Positions 56,507 through 64,000 of a stretch of 64,000 nt of DNA are shown here, piece after piece. The notes beneath the pieces are model-generated. The model ran no database searches. It was not told the DNA's origin and saw only the letters and a program-made list of their open reading frames with translations. This DNA comes from Mesorhizobium sp. M2D.F.Ca.ET.226.01.1.1 (GTDB taxonomy: Bacteria > Pseudomonadota > Alphaproteobacteria > Rhizobiales > Rhizobiaceae). The stretch spans positions 62,001 to 126,000 of the forward strand of contig NZ_RZOY02000015.1 in assembly GCF_004022705.2 (NCBI RefSeq), in the 5' to 3' direction. The first letter of the stretch is position 1. The number at the start of each line of letters is the position of its first letter. The translations under genes and the position numbers were made by a program.

Positions 56507-56615
56507 GGCTGCGCTCCTAAATGGATCACAGCAAGTCCCTAGCATTCCTGGCTGGCGCCAACCTTGCGATTTTAGAGATTGCTAAGGTAAGGCGCAGATG
56601 CCGAGCGACGATCGG

Positions 56616-57056
56616 CTAGCCGCTGACCATCGGCACCGTCACCGAGGTCGAGTAGCTGATCGGGTAGTTGCTGAAATAAGGGAAGCTGATGACGAAGGCG
56701 TAGCTGGCGTTGACATGCGCCATGGCGAAGCCGCCGCTCGCCGGATCGGTGGTAACGGTGACGTTGACATTCTGCAAGCCAAGCGCCTGCAGCTTCTGTT
56801 TGGCGATCGCCTGGATGTCGGACTGGGTCAGCGTGTTGTTGAGTTGCAGGGAGCGCGCGGAGGCCTCGAGTGCATAGCGCACGCTGGATATGCTGTTCAT
56901 CGACCAGCCGAAGGCGAAGATGGCGAATAGGAGCATGACGAGGAAGGGCGCGATCAGCGCGAATTCCAGACCGGAGCCGCCGTCGATATTGCCGGCAAAT
57001 GCCCGAAGCTTTTGCCTATATGAAGTTATTTTAGCGGACACGGACCACCTGCACAT
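56616..57056 (-). CDS. TadE-like pseudopilin, copy 1
   Basis: A 146-residue TadE-family protein of Flp/Tad-type pilus systems. A short basic N-terminus is followed by the TadE membrane helix (GSGLEFALIAPFLVMLLFAI, residues 27-46, with the E in GLEFAL as processing-type residue) and a mostly beta-sheet secreted part. Start 57056 or GTG 57041 (with AGGTGG); its start overlaps the second pseudopilin gene by 26 bases. With its two neighbours it forms a small Tad-like pilin unit; no ATPase or secretin gene is in this window. Confidence 0.85.
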   Translation of the reverse strand: MCRWSVSAKITSYRQKLRAFAGNIDGGSGLEFALIAPFLVMLLFAIFAFGWSMNSISSVRYALEASARSLQLNNTLTQSDIQAIAKQKLQALGLQNVNVTVTTDPASGGFAMAHVNASYAFVISFPYFSNYPISYSTSVTVPMVSG

Positions 57057-57468
57057 GGCCTATGACGGTGTTGTTTGGATAGGGGCCGAAGGTAAAAGGC
57101 GGCGTCCACGTGCCCGATGCCTGGATCTGGACGAAGACCGTAGGCACTTTCGGGCCGCTGCAGATGGTCGTCGACGTGACCACGGTCGTTCCGCATAGAT
57201 AACTGCGCGTAACGGTGACCGCGGCGTCGGCAGGTTTCTGTTCCCAGCTCGCCAGCGCCGCGGCCCGCGTGGCGCTGTCGTCGCCACCGGCCATGACCAG
57301 GTTCGCCGCTGTCTTGACCCCTGCCCGCATCGCCAGCGAGCTCGTGACATAGGACCAGCCGTCGAGGATGCCGAGAAGCGTGGCGCACAACACCGGCATC
57401 ACCAGCGCGAGTTCTACCGCCGCGACGCCGGCGCGGTCGCTGCCAAAACGGATTGCCGATCGCCGCAT
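57031..57468 (-). CDS. TadE/TadG-like pseudopilin, copy 2
   Basis: A 145-residue TadE-type protein: basic N-terminus MRRSAIRFGSDRAG, membrane helix VAAVELALVMPVLCATLLGI (E in AVELAL as processing-type residue), then a secreted C-terminal part with cysteines (SYLCGTTVVTSTTICSGPK). ATG 57468 is five bases after the stop of the upstream TadG-like gene; the stop overlaps copy 1. It is likely assembled with the neighbouring TadE and TadG-like proteins. Confidence 0.85.
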   Translation of the reverse strand: MRRSAIRFGSDRAGVAAVELALVMPVLCATLLGILDGWSYVTSSLAMRAGVKTAANLVMAGGDDSATRAAALASWEQKPADAAVTVTRSYLCGTTVVTSTTICSGPKVPTVFVQIQASGTWTPPFTFGPYPNNTVIGHVQVVRVR

Positions 57469-57473
57469 GGCCG

Positions 57474-58754
57474 CTACTCGGCGATCGCAACCGACTGGGC
57501 GGCCGGGATGTCCTTCATCCCGAGGCTCGAGCAGTCCTGGTTGATGGTCGAATTGCCCGACCACTGGATGGTGTCGGCAACAACTTGGGTGCAGCCGCTG
57601 GTGCCAGAGAAATTGCCGAGATAGTTGACCTGCTGCCGGGGAAAATAGATGGCGCCGGTCAAAAGCGAGCTGGCGGTGCCGTTGAAGGTGCTCTGTGCCG
57701 CCGCTCCCGTCCTGTCGCCATAGAACAGCACGCCGGAATAGGTACCCGAGGTCGGCGCGCTCAGCGTCACGGTGGCGTTGCCGTTGATGCTGACGGTGGA
57801 GCTGCCGGACATAAAGATGGTGACGCCGCTGCCCGAAATGTTGGCGTTGGCGTTTATCTTCAGATTGCCCTGCACGACATAGACGCCAGGATCGAGGGTG
57901 ACGTTACCGCTCAGGCTCATGCCGCTGCAGTAGGTACCCGGCTTCAGCTTCGACTTGCTGTCGTTGAGGCAAGGGTTGGAGGCCGCGGGCGTGGGCAGGC
58001 TGGCGAACGGATCGGCAGCCGGAAGCGCCTGGGTGATCGCCGACTTGCAGACCATCGTCGGCGGATTGTTCAGCACGACGCCGCCGACGGTGATCAGGCA
58101 GTCGGCCTGGACTCCCGCTGAGCCCTGGATCTTGATGGCGTCGGAGGCGAGCGAATCCGCCATGACCGAGCAGCCGGTGAGCTTGACGCTGGTGCTGCCC
58201 GAAAAAAGCGCCGCCTGCGAGGCTGAGGGATTGAGCGCCAGCACGCAGGCCTTGGAAGCATCCGTGATAAGCGCCACCGCCCTCGCTTGCTCCGGCACCT
58301 TGGTCTGCGTGAAGATGGAGGTGAACATCCGGTCGAGATTCTGGTTGACGATCACCTCGACCGCCTTCTTGGCCGTGTTCGGTCCCGACGTCGGCGGCGT
58401 GTGGACGACGATGGTGCCGGTGCCCAGCCCGTTCGAGGTCGCCGATGAGGTGGCGGCGGTGGTGATGGTGTCGGTGTCGGATCCGGCGATCTTTTCCAGC
58501 GCGCCGGCATAGGCGGCCGCGTCGGCGATCGCCTGCAGCTTCAGGCTCGAATAGTACCAGTAGGAGGTTTCGACGCCGAACCCGGCGCCGCCGACGACGA
58601 CCGGCAGGGTGAGCGCGAAGATGGTCGCGACATTGCCGCCCTTGCCTTCGCAAAAGCGCAGAGAGACGAGCCGAGAAAAAAGTTGTCTGAAGAACCGACC
58701 CGAAAAGGCCATGGCCACGCGCGCCCAAGCTATCCCAGGCGTGATCGTCATCAC
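57474..58754 (-). CDS. TadG-like protein (Tad N-terminal domain), copy 1
   Basis: About 412-426 residues. After a basic N-terminus it has the Tad N-terminal helix (GGNVATIFALTLPVVVGGAG) with a large secreted Thr/Ser/Asn-rich region. Its C-terminal part (YCSGMSLSGNVTLDPGVYVV then NISGSGVTIFMSGSSTVSIN) has repeated short beta segments, like a beta-helix adhesin. Start is either GTG 58754, ATG 58751 or ATG 58712 (MAFSG). It is homologous to the divergent gene at 58995, so the two were duplicated. Part of a Tad-like operon with the two TadE genes. Confidence 0.82.
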   Translation of the reverse strand: MMTITPGIAWARVAMAFSGRFFRQLFSRLVSLRFCEGKGGNVATIFALTLPVVVGGAGFGVETSYWYYSSLKLQAIADAAAYAGALEKIAGSDTDTITTAATSSATSNGLGTGTIVVHTPPTSGPNTAKKAVEVIVNQNLDRMFTSIFTQTKVPEQARAVALITDASKACVLALNPSASQAALFSGSTSVKLTGCSVMADSLASDAIKIQGSAGVQADCLITVGGVVLNNPPTMVCKSAITQALPAADPFASLPTPAASNPCLNDSKSKLKPGTYCSGMSLSGNVTLDPGVYVVQGNLKINANANISGSGVTIFMSGSSTVSINGNATVTLSAPTSGTYSGVLFYGDRTGAAAQSTFNGTASSLLTGAIYFPRQQVNYLGNFSGTSGCTQVVADTIQWSGNSTINQDCSSLGMKDIPAAQSVAIAE

Positions 58755-58847
58755 CGCCGTATGAACGAATGCCTAATTAATTCGCTCGACTTGCGCCGGT
58801 AGGACCGCAGCGGGCCGCTGCCCCCATCTTGCGCCGCAGACACTAAG

Positions 58848-58879
58848 ACTTAAGGCCTAACAGACTTAGGACTTAAGGC
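58848..58879. promoter_or_regulatory. Direct repeats in the divergent tad-gene gap
   Basis: GACTTAAGGC at 58848-58857 and 58870-58879, separated by exactly two helical turns (22 bases, start to start), with CCTAA and TTAGG halves between them. It lies between two divergent TadG-like genes and is a candidate regulator site; a CtrA-type site (TTAA-N7-TTAA) is not exact here. Confidence 0.5.
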
Positions 58880-58994
58880 GTAAGTATCCGTAAAACCATA
58901 TATTTTAGCACTTCCTGCATTTTAACTTTTTTGCAAATCGCTCGTTGAGACGGCGGGGCATATCACTCTTGCTTAGACGGCAAGGGCGGGTTCC

Positions 58995-60212
58995 ATGTTT
59001 CGACGGTTTTGGGCTTCAAGACGCGGCAACTTCGCGGTCGCGACCGCGGTCGCCATGGTGCCGCTGATGCTTGGCGTGGCGGCCTCGATCGACCTGACGG
59101 GCACGAGCGACGACGCAGCGCAACTGCAGAACTCGCTGGATGCCGCGGGCCTTGCGATCGGCACCAAATACCAGCCGAGCATGACGGCGAATGACTTGCA
59201 GCAGCTCGGCCAGACCTTCTTCGCGGCCAATATGAGCGCGGCGGACGCGCAGGAATATTCGGGCAGCGTGGCCGCCCTGCAGGCCAGTGCCAGCGGCGAT
59301 CCGAGCGCCTATTTCCTTTCGCTGTCGTCGAGCATCACCCGGCCGCCCTTGGTTACCGGTATGCCTGCCTGGCAGGCGACCCGCTCCGCATCGGTCAAGA
59401 TCAAGCCCGGCGCGCAGGCCTGCGTGCTCGCGCTCGACGAGCACGCCGACAACGCTGTCAACCTGCAAGGCTCCACCAATGTGGCGATGACCGGCTGCGT
59501 GATCGCGGCCAATTCGGACGCCGCCGACTCCGTCAACCGCGGTGGCTCGGCGATCGTCAGCGCCGCGTGCGTCTCGACGGTCGGCGGCACGCAAGGATTG
59601 ACGCCGCCCAGCGCCACGCTTTCCTGCGGCACCCCGCATGAGAAGCAGTATGCCTCCTTCGACCCATTGGCCGACGTCGTTCCGCCCGCTTACACGCTCT
59701 GCCTGCCGGTGCCCAACGGCAAGACGATAACGCTCTCGCCGGGCACCTATTGCGACAAAACCCTGTCGGGGAAGATCACCCTCAATCCGGGCACCTACAT
59801 CATGCGCAACGTCACCATTAAGCCCGGCGGCAATGGCAGTCTGAGCGGCCAGGGCGTGACGATCTTCCTGATGGAGAATTCGCAAATTTACATCAACGCC
59901 AACGAGCAGGTGAACCTGTCGCCGCCGACCAGCGGCCCCTATCAAGGCATCACCATCTACCAGGCTCACGGCAACACCCAGGCGCTGACGATCAACGGCG
60001 GATCCGGCTCGCTGGTGAGCGGCTTCATCTACGCGCCGGACGCCGCCATCGCCTACGCGGGGAATTCGAACATGAGCGCGCAGGGCAGTTGCCTGCGCCT
60101 GGTCGGCGACACTGTCACAATGACGGGGAACTCGGCCGTGAGATCGGACTGCACGGCCGAGCTCGGGAACCGCGAGATGTATGCGGGACGGATGATCACG
60201 CTGGCCAAGTGA
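58995..60212 (+). CDS. TadG-like protein (Tad N-terminal domain), copy 2
   Basis: A 405-residue secreted or surface protein: MFRRFWASRRGNFAVATAVA with the Tad N-terminal helix (residues 12-33), then a mostly beta-structured region with pairs of Cys (AQACVLALDEH; MTGCVIAANSD; SAACVSTVGGT) and repeated beta segments (GTYCDKTLSGKITLNPGTYI; SLSGQGVTIFLMENSQIYIN). The protein is similar to the divergent TadG-like gene at 57474. No pilus ATPase genes are near. A role in adhesion or pili is inferred from the family. Confidence 0.82.
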   Translation: MFRRFWASRRGNFAVATAVAMVPLMLGVAASIDLTGTSDDAAQLQNSLDAAGLAIGTKYQPSMTANDLQQLGQTFFAANMSAADAQEYSGSVAALQASASGDPSAYFLSLSSSITRPPLVTGMPAWQATRSASVKIKPGAQACVLALDEHADNAVNLQGSTNVAMTGCVIAANSDAADSVNRGGSAIVSAACVSTVGGTQGLTPPSATLSCGTPHEKQYASFDPLADVVPPAYTLCLPVPNGKTITLSPGTYCDKTLSGKITLNPGTYIMRNVTIKPGGNGSLSGQGVTIFLMENSQIYINANEQVNLSPPTSGPYQGITIYQAHGNTQALTINGGSGSLVSGFIYAPDAAIAYAGNSNMSAQGSCLRLVGDTVTMTGNSAVRSDCTAELGNREMYAGRMITLAK

Positions 60213-60249
60213 GCGGCGATCTCTGCGCAAGGGGGAGATCAAGGGGAGA

Positions 60250-60486
60250 TCACAACTCGCCCACGATATCCGCGCCCGGCTGCTCGTCGAAAAGCACCGC
60301 GCAGCCGCGCTCGAGCGCAACCTGCGTCAAGGCGTTGGTCGCATCCTCGTCCGACGAGACGAAATCCCCTGTCAGCACGCGCAGTTCCTCGATGGCCTTC
60401 GACATCGGCACGAGGCGCCCGGCAGAACGGTCGCTCACGCAGGCGTCGATGACGCATAAGAGATCGATGAGTTCGAAATTATCCAT
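60250..60486 (-). CDS. Hypothetical small protein with EcfG-type promoter
   Basis: A 78-residue acidic protein from ATG 60486 (MDNFELIDLLCVIDACVSD). It has helical segments (SKAIEELRVLTGDFVSS and SDEDATNALTQVALERG) and ends CAVLFDEQPGADIVGEL. No domain was recognised. An EcfG-type promoter (GGAAC-N17-CGTT) lies about 40 bases upstream, inside the end of the neighbouring gene. Confidence 0.6.
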   Translation of the reverse strand: MDNFELIDLLCVIDACVSDRSAGRLVPMSKAIEELRVLTGDFVSSDEDATNALTQVALERGCAVLFDEQPGADIVGEL

Positions 60487-60516
60487 GGCGGCCTCCGCCG
60501 GCGCCAATCCCTTCGC

Positions 60517-60807
60517 TCAGTCAACGGAATGGGCCGCCGGCTGGTTCCCGCGCTCCACATCATCGGACGGCCTGGCGGGCGCGAGCTTGAGATCGAAGCG
60601 GGCAGGCAGGCATGGCTCGAGGCATGCCTTGCCCGCCGATCCGGTCGCGATGGTGTCGACTGGCAGAAGTACCACCATATGGGCGCTGCGCTCGGGCCAG
60701 AGCGGCCTGCCAAAGACGAGGAAGGCGCCGACGACAACGCCTGCCAGGAGCAACGCGGCAAAAAGATTCGCAATGGTCTTGCCGGGTTGCACGGCCAGCA
60801 ACTCCAT
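60517..60807 (-). CDS. Hypothetical single-TM protein
   Basis: A 96-residue protein from ATG 60807: short N-terminus (MELLAVQPGKTIA), one membrane helix (NLFAALLLAGVVVGAFLVFG, residues 14-33) and a soluble tail with two cysteines (KACLEPCLPARFD). Its ribosome site is weak. Just upstream is an inverted repeat (GTGCCCGCCAT...ATGGCGGGCAC, 60826-60856) that would fold in its leader. Function unknown; it may be cotranscribed with the gene at 60250. Confidence 0.6.
   Translation of the reverse strand: MELLAVQPGKTIANLFAALLLAGVVVGAFLVFGRPLWPERSAHMVVLLPVDTIATGSAGKACLEPCLPARFDLKLAPARPSDDVERGNQPAAHSVD
60523..60548 (-). promoter_or_regulatory. EcfG-type general stress promoter
   Basis: On the minus strand GGAAC (60548-60544), 17 bases, CGTT (60526-60523), 37 bases before the ATG at 60486. 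It overlaps the 3' end of the single-TM gene. Confidence 0.65.
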
Positions 60808-60825
60808 GTTTCCAGAGGGAAAGGG

Positions 60826-60856
60826 GTGCCCGCCATATCGCAGGAATGGCGGGCAC
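60826..60856. repeat. Inverted repeat hairpin in the leader of the single-TM gene
   Basis: GTGCCCGCCAT-ATCGCAGGA-ATGGCGGGCAC, a perfect 11-bp stem. It may be a leader hairpin or a terminator remnant; no U-tract follows. Confidence 0.55.
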
Positions 60857-61013
60857 TCCGTGGTCAAACCGCCGATGAAGGGACTTTGTCCGGCGGCTTG
60901 CAAGCCAATGAATTGACGACCGTCTTGTTTCTTAAAAATCGACGCCTCGGGCCTCTGCGTTCAACAGGTCCGACTTCAGTCTGAATGTGATCCCAGACCG
61001 TCGCCCGAGGCCT

Positions 61014-61038
61014 GGAACAATCGCTTTCCGGTGTCGTT
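61014..61038 (+). promoter_or_regulatory. EcfG-type general stress promoter
   Basis: GGAAC (61014-61018), 16 bases, CGTT (61035-61038), 37 bases before the ATG of the small membrane protein at 61075. An exact match to the consensus. Confidence 0.75.
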
Positions 61039-61074
61039 GGCCGGCAGTCGAAATCGGCGAAAGGAGAGTAAGTC

Positions 61075-61365
61075 ATGGCCGACGGACCTACAGTCGTTAA
61101 CACGGGCGGCGGTGGCGGCGGCGGAACCGCGGTCGCGATCGTTCTCGCCATCGTCGTGATCGTCGGGCTGCTGTTCTTCACCGGCATCATCAATGTCGGT
61201 GGTGGCGGCGGTAAATCGACCGACGTGAACGTCAAGATCGACACGCCCAAGATCGAAGCGCCAAAGATCGAGGCGCCAAAGGCCGGCACGCCACCCGCGC
61301 CGGCCAAGACGGCACCGGCTGCTCCGGCACCTGGCCCAGCGCCCGCCCCGGCGAGCGGCGGTTGA
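61075..61365 (+). CDS. Small membrane-anchored Pro/Ala-rich protein
   Basis: A 96-residue protein: MADGPTVVNTGGGGGGG, then one membrane helix (TAVAIVLAIVVIVGLLFFTG, residues 18-37), a Gly run and a Lys/Pro/Ala-rich tail (KIDTPKIEAPKIEAPKAGTP). It resembles small stress-induced membrane proteins of rhizobia with Gly-rich N-termini. AAAGGAG precedes the ATG. It has an exact EcfG-type promoter. The tail is probably periplasmic and unfolded. Function unknown. Confidence 0.78.
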   Translation: MADGPTVVNTGGGGGGGTAVAIVLAIVVIVGLLFFTGIINVGGGGGKSTDVNVKIDTPKIEAPKIEAPKAGTPPAPAKTAPAAPAPGPAPAPASGG

Positions 61366-61520
61366 TCTGGCGAACGCAAACCGGCAACCCAAGAGGGCCA
61401 TGGTTGCCGCTCCTTCGGCCCGCGCGATCTTGGGAGGCGCGGGCCGCCCCCGGAGCGGTTCCGCCTCCGCAATGGCGTCGAGCCGCTCCAGGTGTCATCG
61501 ACACGATTCAGAGTGGATGT

Positions 61521-61706
61521 TCAGTCATCGGCATCCATGGGCTGATGGCCAGGCTGCTGATGCCATAGCACCTGGCGATAATCCGTCAGTTCGACGACCT
61601 GGCTGCAGACCGGACAGACATAGCTGTCACAGCACTGGCGAAACTCCGGCGAGCCACGACGCGCGGCGACGACCGGCGAAGAGCCTTTCACGGCTTGATC
61701 AAGCAT
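61521..61706 (-). CDS. Small putative zinc-ribbon protein
   Basis: A 61-residue protein from ATG 61706. The C-terminal half has CC-x5-CPVCSQVVELTDYRQVLWH and further His residues (HQQPGHQPM), suggesting a small metal-binding fold. Similar short proteins of rhizobia carry a CPxC motif followed by a conserved YRQVxxH pattern. The first 20 residues are disordered. No catalytic role can be assigned. Confidence 0.55.
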   Translation of the reverse strand: MLDQAVKGSSPVVAARRGSPEFRQCCDSYVCPVCSQVVELTDYRQVLWHQQPGHQPMDADD

Positions 61707-62111
61707 CGGTTTCCTCCCTGGTGGTTGTCGATTACCCTGCCCAACTTCCCTGCCCGGCTACGTTCCACCGGGCGCGACGTGCGGCGCGCTCGACCAGGCT
61801 CTGAACAATCCAGATGGGGGTTGCGGGGGCTGCGGCGGTATCGCGCGAGCAATTGCCGAGGGTTGCATCGAATTCTCCCTTTTCGGGCGAGAACGGATGG
61901 ATCCCTCAACCACCGTCGTGCCAGCGCAGGTACAGAAAAGCACCGGACAATCGGGGACCGCATTAACATCCGATACAGCGGGTCAAAAATCTACGCTGCG
62001 CGGCGCCCGTCCCCAATTATATTAGCAATACCTCATGTTAAGGCGTATCGTTCCCTCGGCGGTTGCCGGCGATCGCAACGTCGGGCTCCGCTTCAAGCAT
62101 GGGAGGATGCC
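61707..62111. other. Intergenic gap without recognised gene
   Basis: About 405 bases. Reading frames are uninformative on both strands. No palindromes, repeat copies or RNA genes were seen; the AT-rich end near 62010-62060 probably holds the cupin promoter. Confidence 0.4.
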
Positions 62112-62492
62112 ATGGCCGAAGTCGCAACGAAGGTGACGAAATTCGAATCCAAATCGCACAGCAATCCCGACGAGGTCCGCGCGCCCCCCAAGACACGAGT
62201 CGAGATCGTGCGGCTGCCGGGTTATACGCTCGGGCGGATGAACATGCAGCCGGGCTGGAGATGGTCCGAATGCGTTAAACCGGTGGTCAAGACAGACAGC
62301 TGCCAGGTCTCGCATGTCGGCTATGTCGTGTCCGGGTCGATCACCGTGCGGATGAACGATGGCACGCAAAAGACCTTCGAGGCCGGCACCTCCTACACCA
62401 TTCCGCCTGGCCACGACGCCTGGGTGGAAGGCAACCAGCCGTTCCAGTGCATCGAGGTGCTGAGCGCCGAACAATACGCCAAGCCGGCGTAG
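62112..62492 (+). CDS. Cupin-domain protein
   Basis: A 126-residue single-domain cupin: the first motif (QPGWRWSECVKPVV and SCQVSHVGYVVSGSITV) and the second (FEAGTSYTIPPGHDAWVEG) are visible. Histidines H68 and H100 could bind a metal. GGGAGG stands before the ATG at 62112. It resembles small stand-alone cupins of rhizobia with unknown ligands. It precedes dinB but on its own transcript. Confidence 0.85.
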   Translation: MAEVATKVTKFESKSHSNPDEVRAPPKTRVEIVRLPGYTLGRMNMQPGWRWSECVKPVVKTDSCQVSHVGYVVSGSITVRMNDGTQKTFEAGTSYTIPPGHDAWVEGNQPFQCIEVLSAEQYAKPA

Positions 62493-62682
62493 CACAAACA
62501 GTCGCCCCGACCAGAAAGCGACCGGAGGGGTCGTCTCGAATTGCCGCCCTTGAGAGGCGAAGACGGGTCGCCACGCGCGGCCTGTCCCCTTAGGCAACAT
62601 CCCGGAAGAGGCCGTGCACAACCGGCACTCTATCTGGCTGCAGGGCCAGGTTGTGTGAACTTGCACGTTCAAGCGTGGTGGC

Positions 62683-62716
62683 TTGACATGGAACCGCTTT
62701 TGTTCTCTTTATGTTC
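62683..62716 (+). promoter_or_regulatory. dinB promoter with alphaproteobacterial SOS box
   Basis: TTGACA (62683-62688) is followed at 17-18 bases by a weak -10 (CTTTAT, 62707-62712). GTTC-TCTTTAT-GTTC (62702-62716) is an exact GTTC-N7-GTTC LexA box of the alphaproteobacterial type and covers the -10. LexA binding would repress dinB until DNA damage. Confidence 0.85.
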
Positions 62717-62784
62717 TGTCAATTCCCCATACAAAAGATGCAGCTAATGCTGCGATGCCACACAAATGGCCAAGAGAGCGCGCG

Positions 62785-64000
62785 ATGCCCGCCACGAACG
62801 CCGCCGCTGCCACCATCCTGCATGCCGACCTCGACGCCTTCTACGCCTCGGTCGAGCAGCTGCTCGATCCGTCGCTGCGCGGCAAGCCGATCGCCGTCGG
62901 CGGCGGCGTGGTGCTGGCCGCGTCCTACGAGGCCAAGGTCTTTGGCGTGCGCGGCGGCATGCCCGGCCGCAAGGCGCGCGAGCTCTGCCCGCAGCTCGTT
63001 TTCGTCGGCGGCCATTTTTCCGAATACCAGCGCCTCGGCGATGCCGCGATCAAGGTGCTCGACGATTTCACGCCGGTGGTCGAGCGCATCTCGATCGACG
63101 AGGCCTTTGCCGACGTCGCAGGCTGCACGCATCTGTTTGGACCGCCGGACGAGATCGCGCGAAAAATCCGTGACCGCGTCAGAGCCGAGCTCGGCTTGCC
63201 GATCTCGATCGGCGTGGCGCGGACAAAGCATCTCGCCAAGATCGCCTCGCAGGTGGCCAAGCCCGACGGGCTGGTGGTGGTCGAGCCCGGCACCGAGCTT
63301 GCCTTCCTGCATGACCTGCCCGTCACGCTGATGTGGGGCGTCGGCCCGGCGACCAAGGCGAGGCTGGCCGAGATCGGCGTCGAGACGATCGGGCAGCTGG
63401 CGCGCACGCATAGCGGCGCGCTGGAGCGGCTGATCGGCCATGCCGCCGGGCAGAAGCTTGCCGGGCTCGCCTGGAATCGCGACCCGCGCAAACTCGAGAC
63501 CCGTCGGCGAGCGCATTCCGCCGGCGCGCAATCGGCGCTGGGCAGGAAGCCTGCCGTGCCCAACGTCTTCGTGCCGACGCTCTTGCATCTGGCCGACCGC
63601 GTGGCGAGCCGCCTGCGCGCCAAGGACCGGCCGGGCCGCACGGTGACGGTGCGTGTCCGCTTCGCCGATATGCGCGCCGTCACGCGCTCGGTGACGCTGG
63701 AGCAGCCGATCCAGGCGACCACGATGCTGGCCGAGATCGCCGAGGAGCTGGTGCGCGGCGTGCTGGCCGCCCATCCGCGCGAACGCGACATCTCGCTGCT
63801 CGCCATCTCCGTCTCGCATCTGGAGGAACATGCCGAGCTGCAGCTCGAACTGCCGCTCGGCCTGATGGACGAGAAGCTCAAGCCCGGCAGCCGCAAGGGG
63901 CTGGCCCGCTTCGGCGCCGACCGCGCCATCGACAAGATCCGCCAGCGCTTCGGCAAGGAAGCCGTCGGCTACGGCACGGTGGCGCTGGAAGGCACGCGCT
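62785..64000 (+). CDS. dinB: DNA polymerase IV (partial at the window end)
   Basis: At least 405 residues, cut by the window edge. The Y-family polymerase palm is clear: ILHADLDAFYASVEQ holds the first catalytic Asp (D15) and F19/Y20 near the steric gate; ISIDEAFADVAG holds D105 and E106. The fingers, thumb (GVGPATKARLAEIGVETIGQ) and little-finger domains follow. The length exceeds the usual 350 residues, as in rhizobial DinB. Start ATG 62785 (MPATNAAAAT) is preferred; the ATG at 62766 is in a different frame. It is under an SOS box. No partner genes seen. Confidence 0.93.
   Translation, partial: MPATNAAAATILHADLDAFYASVEQLLDPSLRGKPIAVGGGVVLAASYEAKVFGVRGGMPGRKARELCPQLVFVGGHFSEYQRLGDAAIKVLDDFTPVVERISIDEAFADVAGCTHLFGPPDEIARKIRDRVRAELGLPISIGVARTKHLAKIASQVAKPDGLVVVEPGTELAFLHDLPVTLMWGVGPATKARLAEIGVETIGQLARTHSGALERLIGHAAGQKLAGLAWNRDPRKLETRRRAHSAGAQSALGRKPAVPNVFVPTLLHLADRVASRLRAKDRPGRTVTVRVRFADMRAVTRSVTLEQPIQATTMLAEIAEELVRGVLAAHPRERDISLLAISVSHLEEHAELQLELPLGLMDEKLKPGSRKGLARFGADRAIDKIRQRFGKEAVGYGTVALEGTR

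Noticed and set aside
58840..58890. CtrA binding site between the two TadG-like genes
   Set aside because: The TTAA-N7-TTAA spacing is not met; only a 22-base direct repeat is certain, so a generic regulatory site is recorded instead.

Overview
The window looks like chromosomal DNA of a GC-rich alphaproteobacterium of the order Hyphomicrobiales (Rhizobiales), most probably Mesorhizobium or a close relative. Evidence: mosaic palindromic intergenic repeats of the rhizobial type, an alphaproteobacterial SOS box (GTTC-N7-GTTC), several EcfG-type general-stress promoters (GGAAC-N16/17-CGTT), and rhizobial small-protein families (DUF1236, DUF982, DUF2934, DUF1127, ExoX-like). The genus is inferred. 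No rRNA, tRNA, CRISPR array, complete insertion sequence or intact prophage was seen.

Layout. 0-5.7 kb: two tandem cassettes, each a 2,3-diaminopropionate ammonia-lyase followed by an M20-family amidohydrolase, with a divergent Lrp/AsnC regulator; the two lyases differ at a catalytic aspartate. 5.7-6.4 kb: higBA toxin-antitoxin. 6.5-11.1 kb: a branched-chain amino acid (Liv-type) ABC operon whose binding-protein gene carries a frameshift. 11.3-20.9 kb: an AbiEii-like nucleotidyltransferase behind four alternating operator-like repeats, two SDR enzymes, a ferredoxin-cyclase-Rieske fusion, hicAB, a LysR regulator, an HtrA-like protein without its catalytic triad, and a YghU glutathione transferase. 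21-36.8 kb: stress and secreted proteins, an aminotransferase, an amidohydrolase, a 29-residue peptide with a lasso-type leader motif (TTG start), a large AI-2E-family transporter, three tandem paralogous His/Tyr-rich secreted proteins, and several decayed genes.

36.8-41.1 kb is a phage-like regulatory module: a DUF6456-like protein, two replication-type proteins, a GcrA-like protein interrupted in frame by a dispersed repeat, two small proteins, and a divergent self-cleavable S24 repressor. Its operators (CGTAC-N5-GTACG) recur at a promoter 6 kb away (46.3 kb). 42.6-46.2 kb: a thiamine or thiamine-precursor uptake operon (ykoF-thiX-thiZ-thiY) under a TPP riboswitch. 46.3-62.5 kb: small, mostly lineage-specific proteins, several with EcfG-type promoters, plus a cytochrome b561, a J-domain protein and Tad-type pseudopilin or adhesin genes. 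The window ends inside dinB, which has an SOS box over its promoter.

Two dispersed repeat families shape the region. Mosaic elements abut the stop codons of at least six genes and form the C-terminus of the LysR regulator. A second, GGGGGAGAT-hairpin family is inserted in frame in the GcrA-like gene and in thiX. Three genes show single-base frameshifts (livK, a His/Tyr-rich paralogue, a two-TM protein), which may be real decay or sequence errors.
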